Assembly: GCA_015486285.1 (NCBI GenBank)
Contig: WFRX01000376.1
Coordinates: 1 to 40,000, forward strand
Origin: a bacterium
GTDB taxonomy: Bacteria > Desulfobacterota > DSWW01
Length of the DNA stretch: 40,000 bases
Direction: 5' to 3'
This document shows positions 8,843 to 17,874 of this stretch, in pieces (within the stretch, counting starts at the first letter, position 1; each line of letters opens with the position of its first letter). Under the pieces are notes generated by a model. It saw only the letters and a list, made by a program, of their open reading frames with translations, searched no databases and was not told the DNA's origin. The position numbers and the translations under genes are program-made.

Positions 8843-9684
8843 TGAGAACCCTCCGCGTCGACCTGGAATACGATGGGACGAACTATCATGGCTGGCAGGT
8901 TCAGCCGGCGATGCCCACCGTTCAGCAAAAGCTGGAGGACGCGCTTTACTCGATTCTCGGAGAGCGGGTACGCGTCACGGGAGCGGGCAGAACGGACGCG
9001 GGTGTACACGCCCTTGGACAGGTAGGTCATTTCCGCTGCGAGAGCGATCGGGATACGGGGGCGATCCTGCGTGGTGTGAACAGCCTTCTGCCTGAGGATA
9101 TTGCGGTGAAGGCGGTCCGGGACACTTCGCCGGATTTCCACGCGCGGAAGTGTGCCAGGCTCAAGCGGTACGAATACTGGATTTGGAACGACCCCGCCGG
9201 ATCCGCCTTTCATCACCGGTTTTTCTGGCATGTGAGGGCGGGTCTGAGACTGGACCCGATGCGGAGGGCGGCGGAGTGTCTGGTCGGGGAACATGATTTC
9301 GCCTCCTTTCAGGCCTCGGGCGGCGAGCCCGGAAGACATACGGTCCGTTATCTTCGCCTGCTGGAGATCCGGGAACTCGCAAGGGGGGTGATTCGGATTG
9401 CGGCCGAAGGCAACGGCTTCCTGCGTGGAATGGTGAGGATCCTGGCGGGTACCTTGGTGGACGTGGGCAGAGGCAGGATCCCGGAATCGCACGTGCCCGG
9501 CATCTTGGCTGCACGGGACCGGAAGGCCGCGGGGATCACCGCGCCCGGGAAAGGGCTCTTCCTGAATTGGGTGCGGTATCCGGAGGTTTTCGAGATCCAT
9601 TCGCAGGAGGCGGACCGCCGGGGAGAGGGGTTCGGCGCGGCAGGTTTGCAGCCGCTATTTGACAAATTTGGCTGGACGCATTAA
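8842..9684 (+). CDS. truA: tRNA pseudouridine synthase A
   Basis: MRTLRVDLEYDGTNYHGWQVQPAMPTVQQKLEDALYSILGERVRVTGAGRTDAGVHALGQVGHF; GRTDAGVHA catalytic motif; TGATG overlap with the leuB stop. Confidence 0.94.
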   Translation: MRTLRVDLEYDGTNYHGWQVQPAMPTVQQKLEDALYSILGERVRVTGAGRTDAGVHALGQVGHFRCESDRDTGAILRGVNSLLPEDIAVKAVRDTSPDFHARKCARLKRYEYWIWNDPAGSAFHHRFFWHVRAGLRLDPMRRAAECLVGEHDFASFQASGGEPGRHTVRYLRLLEIRELARGVIRIAAEGNGFLRGMVRILAGTLVDVGRGRIPESHVPGILAARDRKAAGITAPGKGLFLNWVRYPEVFEIHSQEADRRGEGFGAAGLQPLFDKFGWTH

Positions 9685-9687
9685 ATT
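9659..9687 (+). promoter_or_regulatory. Predicted sigma70 promoter for rplM-rpsI
   Basis: TTGACA (9659-9664) - 17 nt - TAAATT (9682-9687); overlaps the truA stop codon. Confidence 0.6.
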
Positions 9688-9750
9688 AACTGGATTTTGG
9701 TGCATTTGCATTCTGAAACTCATTCACTCGAATCGTATGCGTGGATTGCA

Positions 9751-10197
9751 ATGAAGACCTACTTTGCGAAGAAAGAAGATTCCCTCGAGAAAAAATGGGT
9801 GTTGATTGATGCGGAAGGCAGGATCCTTGGGCGGATGGCGACGGAGATCGCGGACACCCTCCGGGGAAAAAACAAGCCTGTCTATACCCCCCATGTCGAC
9901 ACCGGAGATTTTGTGGTGGTCATCAATGCGGAAAAGGTACGCCTCACCGGGAGAAAATGGGACCAGAAGGTCTACTATCATCATTCCGGGTATATCGGAG
10001 GCATCAAGGCGAAGACCGCCAAGGAGATGCTTGACAGGAAGCCCGAGGAGCTGATTCGGCACGCCGTCAAGGGGATGCTGCCCAAGAACCGTCTGGGCAG
10101 AAAGGTGCTCACGAAGCTCAAAGTCTATCGCGGTTCGGAGCATCCGCACGAAGCACAAGTTCCTGTGGCGAGGGTTTCCGGAACGAAACGGAGCTGA
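9751..10197 (+). CDS. rplM: 50S ribosomal protein L13
   Basis: [86 protein letters not shown]...; adjacent to rpsI. Confidence 0.96.
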   Translation: MKTYFAKKEDSLEKKWVLIDAEGRILGRMATEIADTLRGKNKPVYTPHVDTGDFVVVINAEKVRLTGRKWDQKVYYHHSGYIGGIKAKTAKEMLDRKPEELIRHAVKGMLPKNRLGRKVLTKLKVYRGSEHPHEAQVPVARVSGTKRS

Positions 10198-10240
10198 ATT
10201 CGAAATTTAAGAAAACACGAACAAGAAGAAGGAACACAGC

Positions 10241-10651
10241 ATGGAGGCTGCTGGAAAAGAGATCCGATTCCCGATTCACTCGGTTGGGAAACGAAAGACC
10301 TCTATAGCCCGCGTCTGGATGAAGCCCGGAAACGGTAACATCCTTGTGAACCGGAAACCTCTGGATGAATATTTCGGGCGCGAAACGTTGAAAATGGTCG
10401 TCAGGCAGCCCCTGGAGCTGACCGAGATGACAGGACGCTTTGATTTTCTCGTTAATGTCCGGGGAGGGGGCAATTCGGGCCAGGCGGGCGCCATCAAGCA
10501 TGGCATCTCGAAGGCCCTCCAGATGGTGGACCCCGCCCTTCGGCCTCAGTTGAAGAAAGCGGGGTTCCTGACCAGGGATTCCCGGATCAAGGAGCGAAAG
10601 AAGTATGGACAGCGGGGTGCACGGGCCCGCTACCAGTACTCGAAGCGATAG
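10241..10651 (+). CDS. rpsI: 30S ribosomal protein S9
   Basis: [32 protein letters not shown]...[20 protein letters not shown]...[29 protein letters not shown]. Confidence 0.96.
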   Translation: MEAAGKEIRFPIHSVGKRKTSIARVWMKPGNGNILVNRKPLDEYFGRETLKMVVRQPLELTEMTGRFDFLVNVRGGGNSGQAGAIKHGISKALQMVDPALRPQLKKAGFLTRDSRIKERKKYGQRGARARYQYSKR

Positions 10652-10697
10652 GCGGCGTCCTCCGGAAGGAGAATCGTTCCAATTTGCGCACGCACCC

Positions 10698-10722
10698 AAA
10701 GGCCTCTTGGAGGCCTTTTTTT
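10698..10722 (+). terminator. Rho-independent terminator of rplM-rpsI
   Basis: AAAGGCCTC-TTG-GAGGCCTTT 9-bp stem followed by a T-run. Confidence 0.85.
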
Positions 10723-10815
10723 GTTTCATCTTTTCTTCCTACGGTTCGTCGAGCGTGCAGGGCTCTCCGGGCGCCTCGCGGGCGGGCGGAGGATGGGCCC
10801 GGACTGTCCCGGAAA

Positions 10816-10844
10816 TTGACGGTCGGAGGACGCTGTGGTACAAA
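10816..10844 (+). promoter_or_regulatory. Predicted sigma70 promoter upstream of kdsA
   Basis: TTGACG - 17 nt - TACAAA in a 320-nt non-coding gap. Confidence 0.4.
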
Positions 10845-11044
10845 CACGTTCGGCATCGAAACACGGGAAGACCTCGGCGGAGGCAAGGGGCCGATGGGGG
10901 GCTGATGCGGGAGCGATCTCTTGAATCGACCACTTCCAGGAGGCTGCTTCTCTGCCTCAGGGCTTCAGGTTCGGCAGGCTGGATTCAGGATCCTCTCGTC
11001 GATCTACTGGCTGCTCCTGAAAAAAACGGTAGTTTTTTCCTGAT

Positions 11045-11884
11045 ATGACTCACGTTGTTCGAATCGGTGACTGGACCTTCGGGCGGGAAGTCGACTTTCT
11101 GCTGATTGCCGGACTTTGTGCAATCGAAAGCGAAGCCGACGCGATGCATGCAGCCGCCTCCTTGAAGAAGTTCGCGGAAGAGGCCGGGGTGCCTCTTGTA
11201 TTCAAGGCATCGTACGACAAGGCGAATCGTACCTCCTGCTCATCTTTTCGGGGGCCGGGGCTGGAGGAAGGCCTTCGGATCCTGTCGAAGGTCCGCCGGG
11301 AGATCGGGGTGAAAGTGCTGTCGGATGTACACGCTGTCGACGAGGTGGCGGCCGCCGCGGAAGTCCTGGATATCATTCAAACACCGGCCTATCTTTGCCG
11401 CCAGACGGATCTGCTGACCGCTGTGGGAAGAACGGGCAAGGCGGTCAATGTGAAAAAGGGGCAGTTTCTGGCCCCTTGGGATATGGAGCACGTCCTGCAC
11501 AAGGTTCGTTCGACGGGCAATGAAAACATCATGATTACGGAGAGGGGGTCTTCCTTCGGCTACAATCAACTCGTGGCCGACATGCGTTCGCTGCGGATTA
11601 TGCGGTCTCTCGGGTTCCCGGTGATATTCGACGCTTCCCACAGCGTGCAGTTGCCCGGCGGAAGAGGCGATGTGTCGGGCGGCCAGAGGGAGTTTATTCT
11701 GCCGTTGGCGAGGGCGGCGGCGGCCGTCGGCGTGGACGGAATTTATCTGGAGGTGCATGACCGGCCGGAAACGGCCCGTTGCGATGGTCCCAACTCGCTG
11801 CCCCTCGATCACGTCCCGGCGCTTCTGAAGCAGGTCTTGCGGATACAGCAAATGGTGCGGACCTGGGAGGAGGGGATTCCTTGA
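11045..11884 (+). CDS. kdsA: 3-deoxy-8-phosphooctulonate synthase (KDO8P synthase), metal-dependent type
   Basis: VRIGDWTF...LLIAGLCAIESEADA...VFKASYDKANRTSCSSFRGPGLEEGLRIL...ADIIQ-like VLDIIQTPAYLCRQTDLL...AVNVKKGQFLAPWDMEH...ITERGSSFGYNQLVADMRSL...DASHSVQLPGG. Confidence 0.93.
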   Translation: MTHVVRIGDWTFGREVDFLLIAGLCAIESEADAMHAAASLKKFAEEAGVPLVFKASYDKANRTSCSSFRGPGLEEGLRILSKVRREIGVKVLSDVHAVDEVAAAAEVLDIIQTPAYLCRQTDLLTAVGRTGKAVNVKKGQFLAPWDMEHVLHKVRSTGNENIMITERGSSFGYNQLVADMRSLRIMRSLGFPVIFDASHSVQLPGGRGDVSGGQREFILPLARAAAAVGVDGIYLEVHDRPETARCDGPNSLPLDHVPALLKQVLRIQQMVRTWEEGIP

Positions 11885-12074
11885 AGCCCGGCGGACGAGG
11901 TGAAGCGATGAAAACGATTTCTTTCTCGTGTTGGTTCGTCCGGGCGCCAGGCATTTTCGATGCCTCCCCCTGTTTCCGGACGGCTGGCGATAAGAAGGGC
12001 TGACCCATTCGGTTTCCTTTACACCTTTCGGCAATCGTTGCTATACTTCAGACGATAGATCTCGAAGGTTCGCG

Positions 12075-12653
12075 TTGAAGGTCGTCAGAGGCATCTTTCT
12101 CGTCTGCATCATCGGTGGATTCGCGGCGCTTTTTTTTGTGCTCAGGCCCCCGCAAAGGCTGATGGAAAGGGCGGATCATGCTGAAGAGATTGAGACGGGG
12201 GAAGACATCCTCGTAGAGGGCCTCCGGTTTTCCGAATGGGAAGAGGACAGGCTGGAATGGACGATGGACGCAGCGAGCGGCCGCTACTATCATGACGGGG
12301 AAAGGGCGGAATTTGAATCCGTGAAAGTGACCTTCTCCTCCCCTGCCGGCGGCAAGCTGGTATTGTGGGCGGAAAGGGTGGAGTATGATCTGAAAACGAA
12401 AGGATTGACGGCGCACGGGTCGATACGCGGAAAAAGCGATCAGGGATATGAGTTTACCACCGAAAGCCTCTTCTATGATGGTGTCAAGAGGACAGTGCGC
12501 ACGGATGATCAAGTTCGCCTGGCAAAGGACCGACTAACCATAGAAGGAAGGGGTATGACGGGCTCTTTGGCGACTCACAGATTCCGATTGCTGTCGGAGG
12601 TTCGGGCGGTGTTTGCTCCGAAGGGTCCCGGCGTCCGAGGAACCGTCCGATGA
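12075..12653 (+). CDS. lptC: LPS export ABC transporter periplasmic protein LptC
   Basis: TTG start; single N-terminal TM then beta-rich periplasmic domain (EDILVEGLRFSEWEEDRLEWTMDAASGRYYHDGERAEFESVKVTF...GLTAHGSIRGKSDQGYEFTTESLFYD); position directly before lptA-lptB. Confidence 0.82.
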   Translation: MKVVRGIFLVCIIGGFAALFFVLRPPQRLMERADHAEEIETGEDILVEGLRFSEWEEDRLEWTMDAASGRYYHDGERAEFESVKVTFSSPAGGKLVLWAERVEYDLKTKGLTAHGSIRGKSDQGYEFTTESLFYDGVKRTVRTDDQVRLAKDRLTIEGRGMTGSLATHRFRLLSEVRAVFAPKGPGVRGTVR

Positions 12654-13351
12654 GCAATCGCCGGTTCTTCAGGGGACGTCGCCGACCGTCCTTTCCGGGA
12701 GGACGGCGGGGAAGAACGGTCGTCCCGTCCTTTTGCCTGATCGTTCTGATGGTCTGGTCCTCTCCCCTCGCAGGCGTGGAAATCGACGCGCTTACGTCCG
12801 TTGGTGAAGGGGCGCTGGGAAAGGGTCTGGAGAAAGAGCACTGGGACCGGAATGCTCCTGTGGATATCCATTCCGATGAGATGGGGGTTGATTTCGAGGG
12901 GCACCAGATTGTTTTCAAGGGAAATGTCAAGGTTCGGCAATCCGATTTTTCCCTGTCGGCAGGAGAAGTGACGGCGGTTTTTGGAGAGTCCGCGGACGAT
13001 ATCAAAAAGATCATCGCTGAAAAGAACGTGAGGATCCGGAAAGGGGACAGGGAGGCATGGGGTGACCGGGCCGCGTACGACAGGCAGAACGCAACGATCG
13101 TACTCGTCGGATCTGCGGTATTGAAGCAGGGGCGGAATTTCATCCGAGGACAGGAAATTCATTTCCACCTGGACGATGAGCGTATGGAGGTCAAGGGACG
13201 GGTGGAAGCGGAATTTCGTCTGTCGGACCAGCAAAAAGGCCCTGTTGCCGGGGACCAGGGGGCAGGGACCGACGATCAGAAGTCGTCCTCCGGCGCCGGC
13301 GATTCTGGATCGGGGGCTAAGGCCCGGGAGATCAAGACCGAGGAGCGTTGA
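12650..13351 (+). CDS. lptA: LPS transport periplasmic protein LptA
   Basis: PVDIHSDEMGVDFEGHQIVFKGNVKVRQSDFSLSAGEVTAVFG...WGDRAAYDRQNATIVLVGSAVLKQGRNFIRGQEIHFHLDDERMEVKGRVEAEF; ATGA overlap with lptC. Confidence 0.88.
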   Translation: MSNRRFFRGRRRPSFPGGRRGRTVVPSFCLIVLMVWSSPLAGVEIDALTSVGEGALGKGLEKEHWDRNAPVDIHSDEMGVDFEGHQIVFKGNVKVRQSDFSLSAGEVTAVFGESADDIKKIIAEKNVRIRKGDREAWGDRAAYDRQNATIVLVGSAVLKQGRNFIRGQEIHFHLDDERMEVKGRVEAEFRLSDQQKGPVAGDQGAGTDDQKSSSGAGDSGSGAKAREIKTEER

Positions 13352-13375
13352 TCCATAACTTCAAGGCGGGCAGGG

Positions 13376-14119
13376 ATGCATAGGGGACAGGAAATCAGGC
13401 ATCGCCTCGTGGCCGAGTCGTTGACCAAGGCCTATCGAAAACGCACGGTTGTGGATGGGGTCACGATCGAGGTGGAGGCGGGAGAGATCGTGGGACTTCT
13501 CGGACCGAACGGCGCCGGAAAGACGACGACCTTCAGCATGATCGTCGGCATCACGAGGCCGGATAGCGGGCGAATCCGCCTGGACGGGGAAGACATCACG
13601 GACCTGCCCATGTACCGGAGGGCGAGAAAGGGAATCACGTATCTGCCGCAGGAGACCTCCGTCTTTCGAAAATTGAGTGTGGCGGACAATATCGATATTG
13701 TTCTGGAAGCCCTGTCGATCAACGGCGAGGAACGAAGAAGGCTTCGCGAGAGCTACCTCGAGGAGCTCGGGATCGCCCACCTGGCGAAGAGCAAGGCCGC
13801 TCAGCTGTCCGGTGGGGAGCGAAGACGGGTGGAGATCTGCAGGGCGAGGGTGATGAATCCTTTTTTCATGCTGTTGGACGAGCCCTTCGCGGGAATCGAC
13901 CCCATAGCCGTTGCGGATATCCAGGGCATCATTGCAGGCCTGAAGGAGGAGGGGATCGGGGTCCTGGTGACGGATCACAATGTACGGGAGACCCTCGGCA
14001 TTTGTGATAAGGCGTATATTCTCGACAAGGGAGTCGTTCTGGAAGTGGGAGACAGGGAAAAGATTGCTTCCAGCAAGCAGGCTCGGGAGATCTACCTGGG
14101 GGAACAATTCGTCCTTTAG
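13376..14119 (+). CDS. lptB: LPS export ABC transporter ATP-binding protein LptB
   Basis: VGLLGPNGAGKTTTFSMIVGI...QETSVFRKLSVADNI...LSGGERRRVEICRA...LLDEPFAGIDPIAVADIQGI...VLVTDHNVRETLGICDKAYIL. Confidence 0.94.
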   Translation: MHRGQEIRHRLVAESLTKAYRKRTVVDGVTIEVEAGEIVGLLGPNGAGKTTTFSMIVGITRPDSGRIRLDGEDITDLPMYRRARKGITYLPQETSVFRKLSVADNIDIVLEALSINGEERRRLRESYLEELGIAHLAKSKAAQLSGGERRRVEICRARVMNPFFMLLDEPFAGIDPIAVADIQGIIAGLKEEGIGVLVTDHNVRETLGICDKAYILDKGVVLEVGDREKIASSKQAREIYLGEQFVL

Positions 14120-14144
14120 GGAGCGGGAAGAAGCAGGGAGAGAG

Positions 14145-15569
14145 ATGGCCTTTGAACTGAAACAGACCATGAAGCTGGCTCAACAGCTTGTGATGACGCC
14201 TCAGTTGCAACAAGCCATCAAGCTGCTTCAGCTCTCCCGCCTGGAACTCGTGAATATGGCGAGCCAGGAGCTGCAGGAGAATCCTCTTCTGGAGGAGTCT
14301 TCCGTGGTGGACATGGAAAAATCGCTCCTGGAAGGAGAGAGGGAGAAGGACCGGGGGCCTGAAGAGGTCAAGGGAGAACTGGAAGGAGTCAAGGATATCA
14401 ACTGGGATGAATACATGCAGAATTATGAGTATTATCCCAGGCCTGTCCCCCCGAAGGAGGATCCGGGCAGGGGGGTGGAAGCGACCTTGACGAAGAAGAC
14501 GTCTCTGGTTGACCACCTCGTGTGGCAGCTTCGGCTGAGCCACCTGTCAGGAAAAGAGATTGAGGCGGCTGAGATGATTGTGGGGAACTTGAATGAGGAC
14601 GGCTATGTGGATTGCCCGCTGGAAGAGATCGCCCATGCATGCGGCATGGAGATTTCTTTTGTCGAGCAAGTGCTGTCCCGGGTTCAGGAACTCGATCCGC
14701 CCGGCGTTGCCGCGAGAAATCTGCAGGAATGTCTCATCCTCCAGGTAAGGCGGCTTGGGGTGGGAAACACGATCGTTGAAGCGATCCTCAAGGATCACAT
14801 GCAAGAGCTGGAGAAAAGACGGTACGACATCATTGCAAAGCAGCTCAGGGAACCCTTGGAAGACATTCATGCCGCTGTCAGCGTCATCACGCATCTCGAG
14901 CCGAGGCCGGGCAGACCGTACGCGGGTGAAGAACCTCTCTATATCATACCCGACGTGTACGTGTATAAGGTGGATGACGAGTATGTTGTCGTTCTGAACG
15001 AGGATGGGTTGCCGAAACTCCGAATCAGCGGCTATTACAGAAATATTCTCTCGAAACAGGGGATGGCCGGCACCGATACGAAAGAGTACATCCAAGACAA
15101 GCTGCGGTCGGCCGCCTGGCTCATTAAGAGTATTCATCAAAGACAGCGTACCATTTACAAGGTGGCATGCAGTATCGTCAATTTTCAGAGGGAATTCCTG
15201 GACAAGGGCGTCAGTTTTTTGAACCCCCTTGTGTTGAGGGACGTGGCGGAAGACATCGACATGCATGAATCCACCATCAGCCGGGTGACCACGAACAAGT
15301 ACATGCACACGCCGCAAGGCATATTGGAAATGAAGTATTTTTTCAAGAGCAGCATTACACAGAAGGCGGGGAAGAAGATTTCGTCGGAGACGATCAAAGA
15401 GCGAATTCGTCAGATCATTGCCCAGGAAGATCCTCGAAAGCCGATCAGTGACCAGGAGATCGTGAGTATCCTCAAGGCTTCTGACGTTGATATCGCTCGG
15501 AGAACCGTTGCGAAATATCGGGAGAACCTGGGAATTTTGCCTTCCATGAAACGGAAGAAGATGTTCTAG
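14145..15569 (+). CDS. rpoN: RNA polymerase sigma-54 factor
   Basis: MAFELKQTMKLAQQLVMTPQLQQAIKLLQLSRLELVNMASQELQENPLLEE...; RpoN box ARRTVAKYRENLGILPSMKRKKMF at the C-terminus. Confidence 0.96.
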   Translation: MAFELKQTMKLAQQLVMTPQLQQAIKLLQLSRLELVNMASQELQENPLLEESSVVDMEKSLLEGEREKDRGPEEVKGELEGVKDINWDEYMQNYEYYPRPVPPKEDPGRGVEATLTKKTSLVDHLVWQLRLSHLSGKEIEAAEMIVGNLNEDGYVDCPLEEIAHACGMEISFVEQVLSRVQELDPPGVAARNLQECLILQVRRLGVGNTIVEAILKDHMQELEKRRYDIIAKQLREPLEDIHAAVSVITHLEPRPGRPYAGEEPLYIIPDVYVYKVDDEYVVVLNEDGLPKLRISGYYRNILSKQGMAGTDTKEYIQDKLRSAAWLIKSIHQRQRTIYKVACSIVNFQREFLDKGVSFLNPLVLRDVAEDIDMHESTISRVTTNKYMHTPQGILEMKYFFKSSITQKAGKKISSETIKERIRQIIAQEDPRKPISDQEIVSILKASDVDIARRTVAKYRENLGILPSMKRKKMF

Positions 15570-15677
15570 GGCTCTATCGGGTGCGGTCGTCCGCTGGAGT
15601 CATTTTTGGCCGAACCGCGTGGTTGCCCGTTCCGAAGGGGGAAGGGGACGGAGACGCGAAAGGGATGGTGATCGGCG

Positions 15678-16157
15678 ATGAAGATGTCGGAATTGTTGGA
15701 GCCGGAGGCTGTTGTCGAGGATTTGAAGGCGGCGAACAAAAAAGAGGTCCTGGAAGAACTCTGCGAGAAACTGGTTTCCCTCCACCCGACGCTGGACCGG
15801 GACAGGTTGGTGGGCGTTTTGCTGGATCGCGAAAGGCTGGGGAGCACGGGCGTCGGGGAGGGTGTTGCCATTCCCCACGGGAAAATCAGTGAGGTGGGTG
15901 GATTGATCGCCTGTTTTGGGAGGAGTGCCGGCGGCGTGGAATTCGAAGCGGTGGATGACCGGCCGGTTTCTCTCTTCTTTTTGCTTTTTGCCCCTGAGGA
16001 TTCGGCCGGGCCGCACCTGAAGGCCCTTGCGAAGATCTCGCGGCTCCTAAAACGACCCTCCGTTCGCGAAGACCTCTTGCGCGCAGGTTCCAAACAGGAG
16101 ATATACGCGATCCTGACGCAGGAGGACGGCGAAGACCTCCAGGTTTCGGCGGACTGA
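15678..16157 (+). CDS. ptsN: PTS IIA-like nitrogen regulatory protein PtsN (EIIA-Ntr)
   Basis: MKMSELLEPEAVVEDLKAANKKEVLEELCEKL...ERLGSTGVGEGVAIPHGKISEVGGLIACFGRSAGGVEFEAVDDRPVSLFFLLFAPEDSAGPHLKALAKISRLLK. Confidence 0.92.
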   Translation: MKMSELLEPEAVVEDLKAANKKEVLEELCEKLVSLHPTLDRDRLVGVLLDRERLGSTGVGEGVAIPHGKISEVGGLIACFGRSAGGVEFEAVDDRPVSLFFLLFAPEDSAGPHLKALAKISRLLKRPSVREDLLRAGSKQEIYAILTQEDGEDLQVSAD

Positions 16158-16183
16158 ACTCTTCTTTTTCGGACAACGAACCC

Positions 16184-17044
16184 ATGCGATTACTGGTTGT
16201 CACCGGCCTGTCCGGTTCGGGGAAAACAAGCGTTCTCCACGCCCTCGAGGATATAGGGTTCTTTTCCGTCGACAACCTTCCCGTGGAGATGCTGCCGGGG
16301 CTCGTCTCCTACCTGACGGAGTCGGGGAACATCGGGGAAGGGCTTGCTGTGGGTGTCGATATGCGTGAAAGGCGTTTTTTGCAGGAACATCCTCGCGTGT
16401 TCCGGTCCATCCGGGATCGAGGGATCAAACCGGAGGTCTTCTTCCTCGAGGCGACCCCTCAGGTGCTGCTGCGTCGTTTTGAGGAAACCTGTCGACGGCA
16501 CCCGATGGCCGAGAACCGGACGCTTCTGGAAGGCATCGAATGGGAGAGGGAGCGGTTGTCAGGGTTGCGGGAGACCGCCGACAAGGTTATCGACACTTCC
16601 TCCTACAATATTCATCAGCTCCGAAAGTATGTCCAGGCCTTTTGTGGCCCGCCCGAGGGCATGAGGCAAAACCCACAGGTCGAACTGATTTCCTTCAGCT
16701 ACGCCAAGGGTCTCCCTTGCCAGGCGGATCTGGTCATGGATGTTCGGTTTCTGCCGAACCCTTACTATGACCCCGCGCTGAAAGTTCTGGACGGCCGGGA
16801 CCCGCAAGTGCAGGCGTATATCCGACACGACAAGAGAGCGGCTGAAATTCTGAATCGATTTGTTCGCTTGATCGAAGACGTGGTTGCCTTCTACGAGAAG
16901 GAGGACAGGGCGTATTTGGTCGTCGCCGTCGGCTGCACGGGAGGACTGCATCGTTCCGTGGCCGTCGTCTGCGCCTTGGACGAGCGTCTGCGTTCGAGAG
17001 GGATTTCGTCAAAGATTTTTCACAGAGACATCCCTTCGGGATGA
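16184..17044 (+). CDS. rapZ: RNase adapter protein RapZ
   Basis: MRLLVVTGLSGSGKTSVLHALEDIGFFSVDNLPVEMLPGLV...SFSYAKGLPCQADLVMDVRFLPNPYYDPALKVLDGRDPQVQAYI...VAVGCTGGLHRSVAVV. Confidence 0.95.
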   Translation: MRLLVVTGLSGSGKTSVLHALEDIGFFSVDNLPVEMLPGLVSYLTESGNIGEGLAVGVDMRERRFLQEHPRVFRSIRDRGIKPEVFFLEATPQVLLRRFEETCRRHPMAENRTLLEGIEWERERLSGLRETADKVIDTSSYNIHQLRKYVQAFCGPPEGMRQNPQVELISFSYAKGLPCQADLVMDVRFLPNPYYDPALKVLDGRDPQVQAYIRHDKRAAEILNRFVRLIEDVVAFYEKEDRAYLVVAVGCTGGLHRSVAVVCALDERLRSRGISSKIFHRDIPSG

Positions 17045-17103
17045 GATCCGGTTCTTTCACGGTGGGCCGGTGATTTCCTGAAGGCTTTGAGAAAGGGTGC
17101 CGG

Positions 17104-17535
17104 ATGGTCGGGCTTCTGCTTGTTTCTCATGGAAGGATAGCCGAATCGTTCCTTGAGGTTTCCCAGACAATCGTCGGGCCCGTAAAAGGCGTGCAAGTTG
17201 TCACTCTGGCCGAGCCGATCGATGAAGCACGGGTTTTGGAGGATATCCGGAGGGCGCGGAGAGCGATCGACCAGGGAGAGGGGCTCCTGATCCTGACGGA
17301 CATGTTCGGAGGGACGCCGGCGAATCTCTGTTTTTCGCTTTTGGAAGACCCGCTGGTGGAGGTCCTTACAGGCATGAATTTGCCGATGATCCTGCAGATC
17401 CTCTCCTCCCGAAAAGATGCAAGCCTTGCCGACTTGGCGCGGATCGCCATGCGCTGCGGTCGGGAAAACATTTACCTGGCTCGAGAGATTCTTCAGGAAC
17501 GGGACAAGAGATCCGATGGGAATCGCACCGGCTAG
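17104..17535 (+). CDS. PTS mannose-family EIIA component
   Basis: MVGLLLVSHGRIAESFLEVSQTIVGPVKGVQVVTL...LLILTDMFGGTPANLCFSLL...VEVLTGMNLPMILQIL; EIIA-Man fold motifs (SHG, TDMFGGTPAN, NLPM). Confidence 0.9.
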   Translation: MVGLLLVSHGRIAESFLEVSQTIVGPVKGVQVVTLAEPIDEARVLEDIRRARRAIDQGEGLLILTDMFGGTPANLCFSLLEDPLVEVLTGMNLPMILQILSSRKDASLADLARIAMRCGRENIYLAREILQERDKRSDGNRTG

Positions 17536-17601
17536 AAACACCGGAGAGTGTGGGGAAAATCGGTGTCCTGCCCGGGGCGATGTGCCGCGTAAGGGTCCGT
17601 G

Positions 17602-17868
17602 ATGGTCACGAGAGAATTTACGATCAAGAACCGTTTGGGGATACACGCGCGTCCGGCGGCAAAGCTGGCGAAAACAGCGAATCGGTTCGAAAGCACGATT
17701 CGTGTGACGAAGGACGGCCTCGAGGTGAACGGAAAATCGATCATGGGCATCATGATGCTGGCCGCGGCCCAGGGAAACGTCATAGAGATCGAGGCTGAGG
17801 GCCCGGACGAGACGGAGGCCATAGAGGCCCTGGGCGACTTGATCGAGAACAAATTCGACGAGGATTAA
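17602..17868 (+). CDS. ptsH: Phosphocarrier protein HPr
   Basis: VTREFTIKNRLGIHARPAAKLAKTANRFESTIRVTKDGLEVNGKSIMGIMMLAAAQGNVIEIEAEGPDETEAIEALGDLIENKF; His-15 (GIHARPA) and Ser-46 (GKSIMGIMML) motifs. Confidence 0.94.
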   Translation: MVTREFTIKNRLGIHARPAAKLAKTANRFESTIRVTKDGLEVNGKSIMGIMMLAAAQGNVIEIEAEGPDETEAIEALGDLIENKFDED

Positions 17869-17874
17869 AGAGCC

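Noticed and set aside
10605-11048. 147-aa + strand ORF across the rpsI terminator and kdsA leader
   Set aside because: Contains the rpsI terminator hairpin and promoter-like sequence; translation is low complexity with no family.
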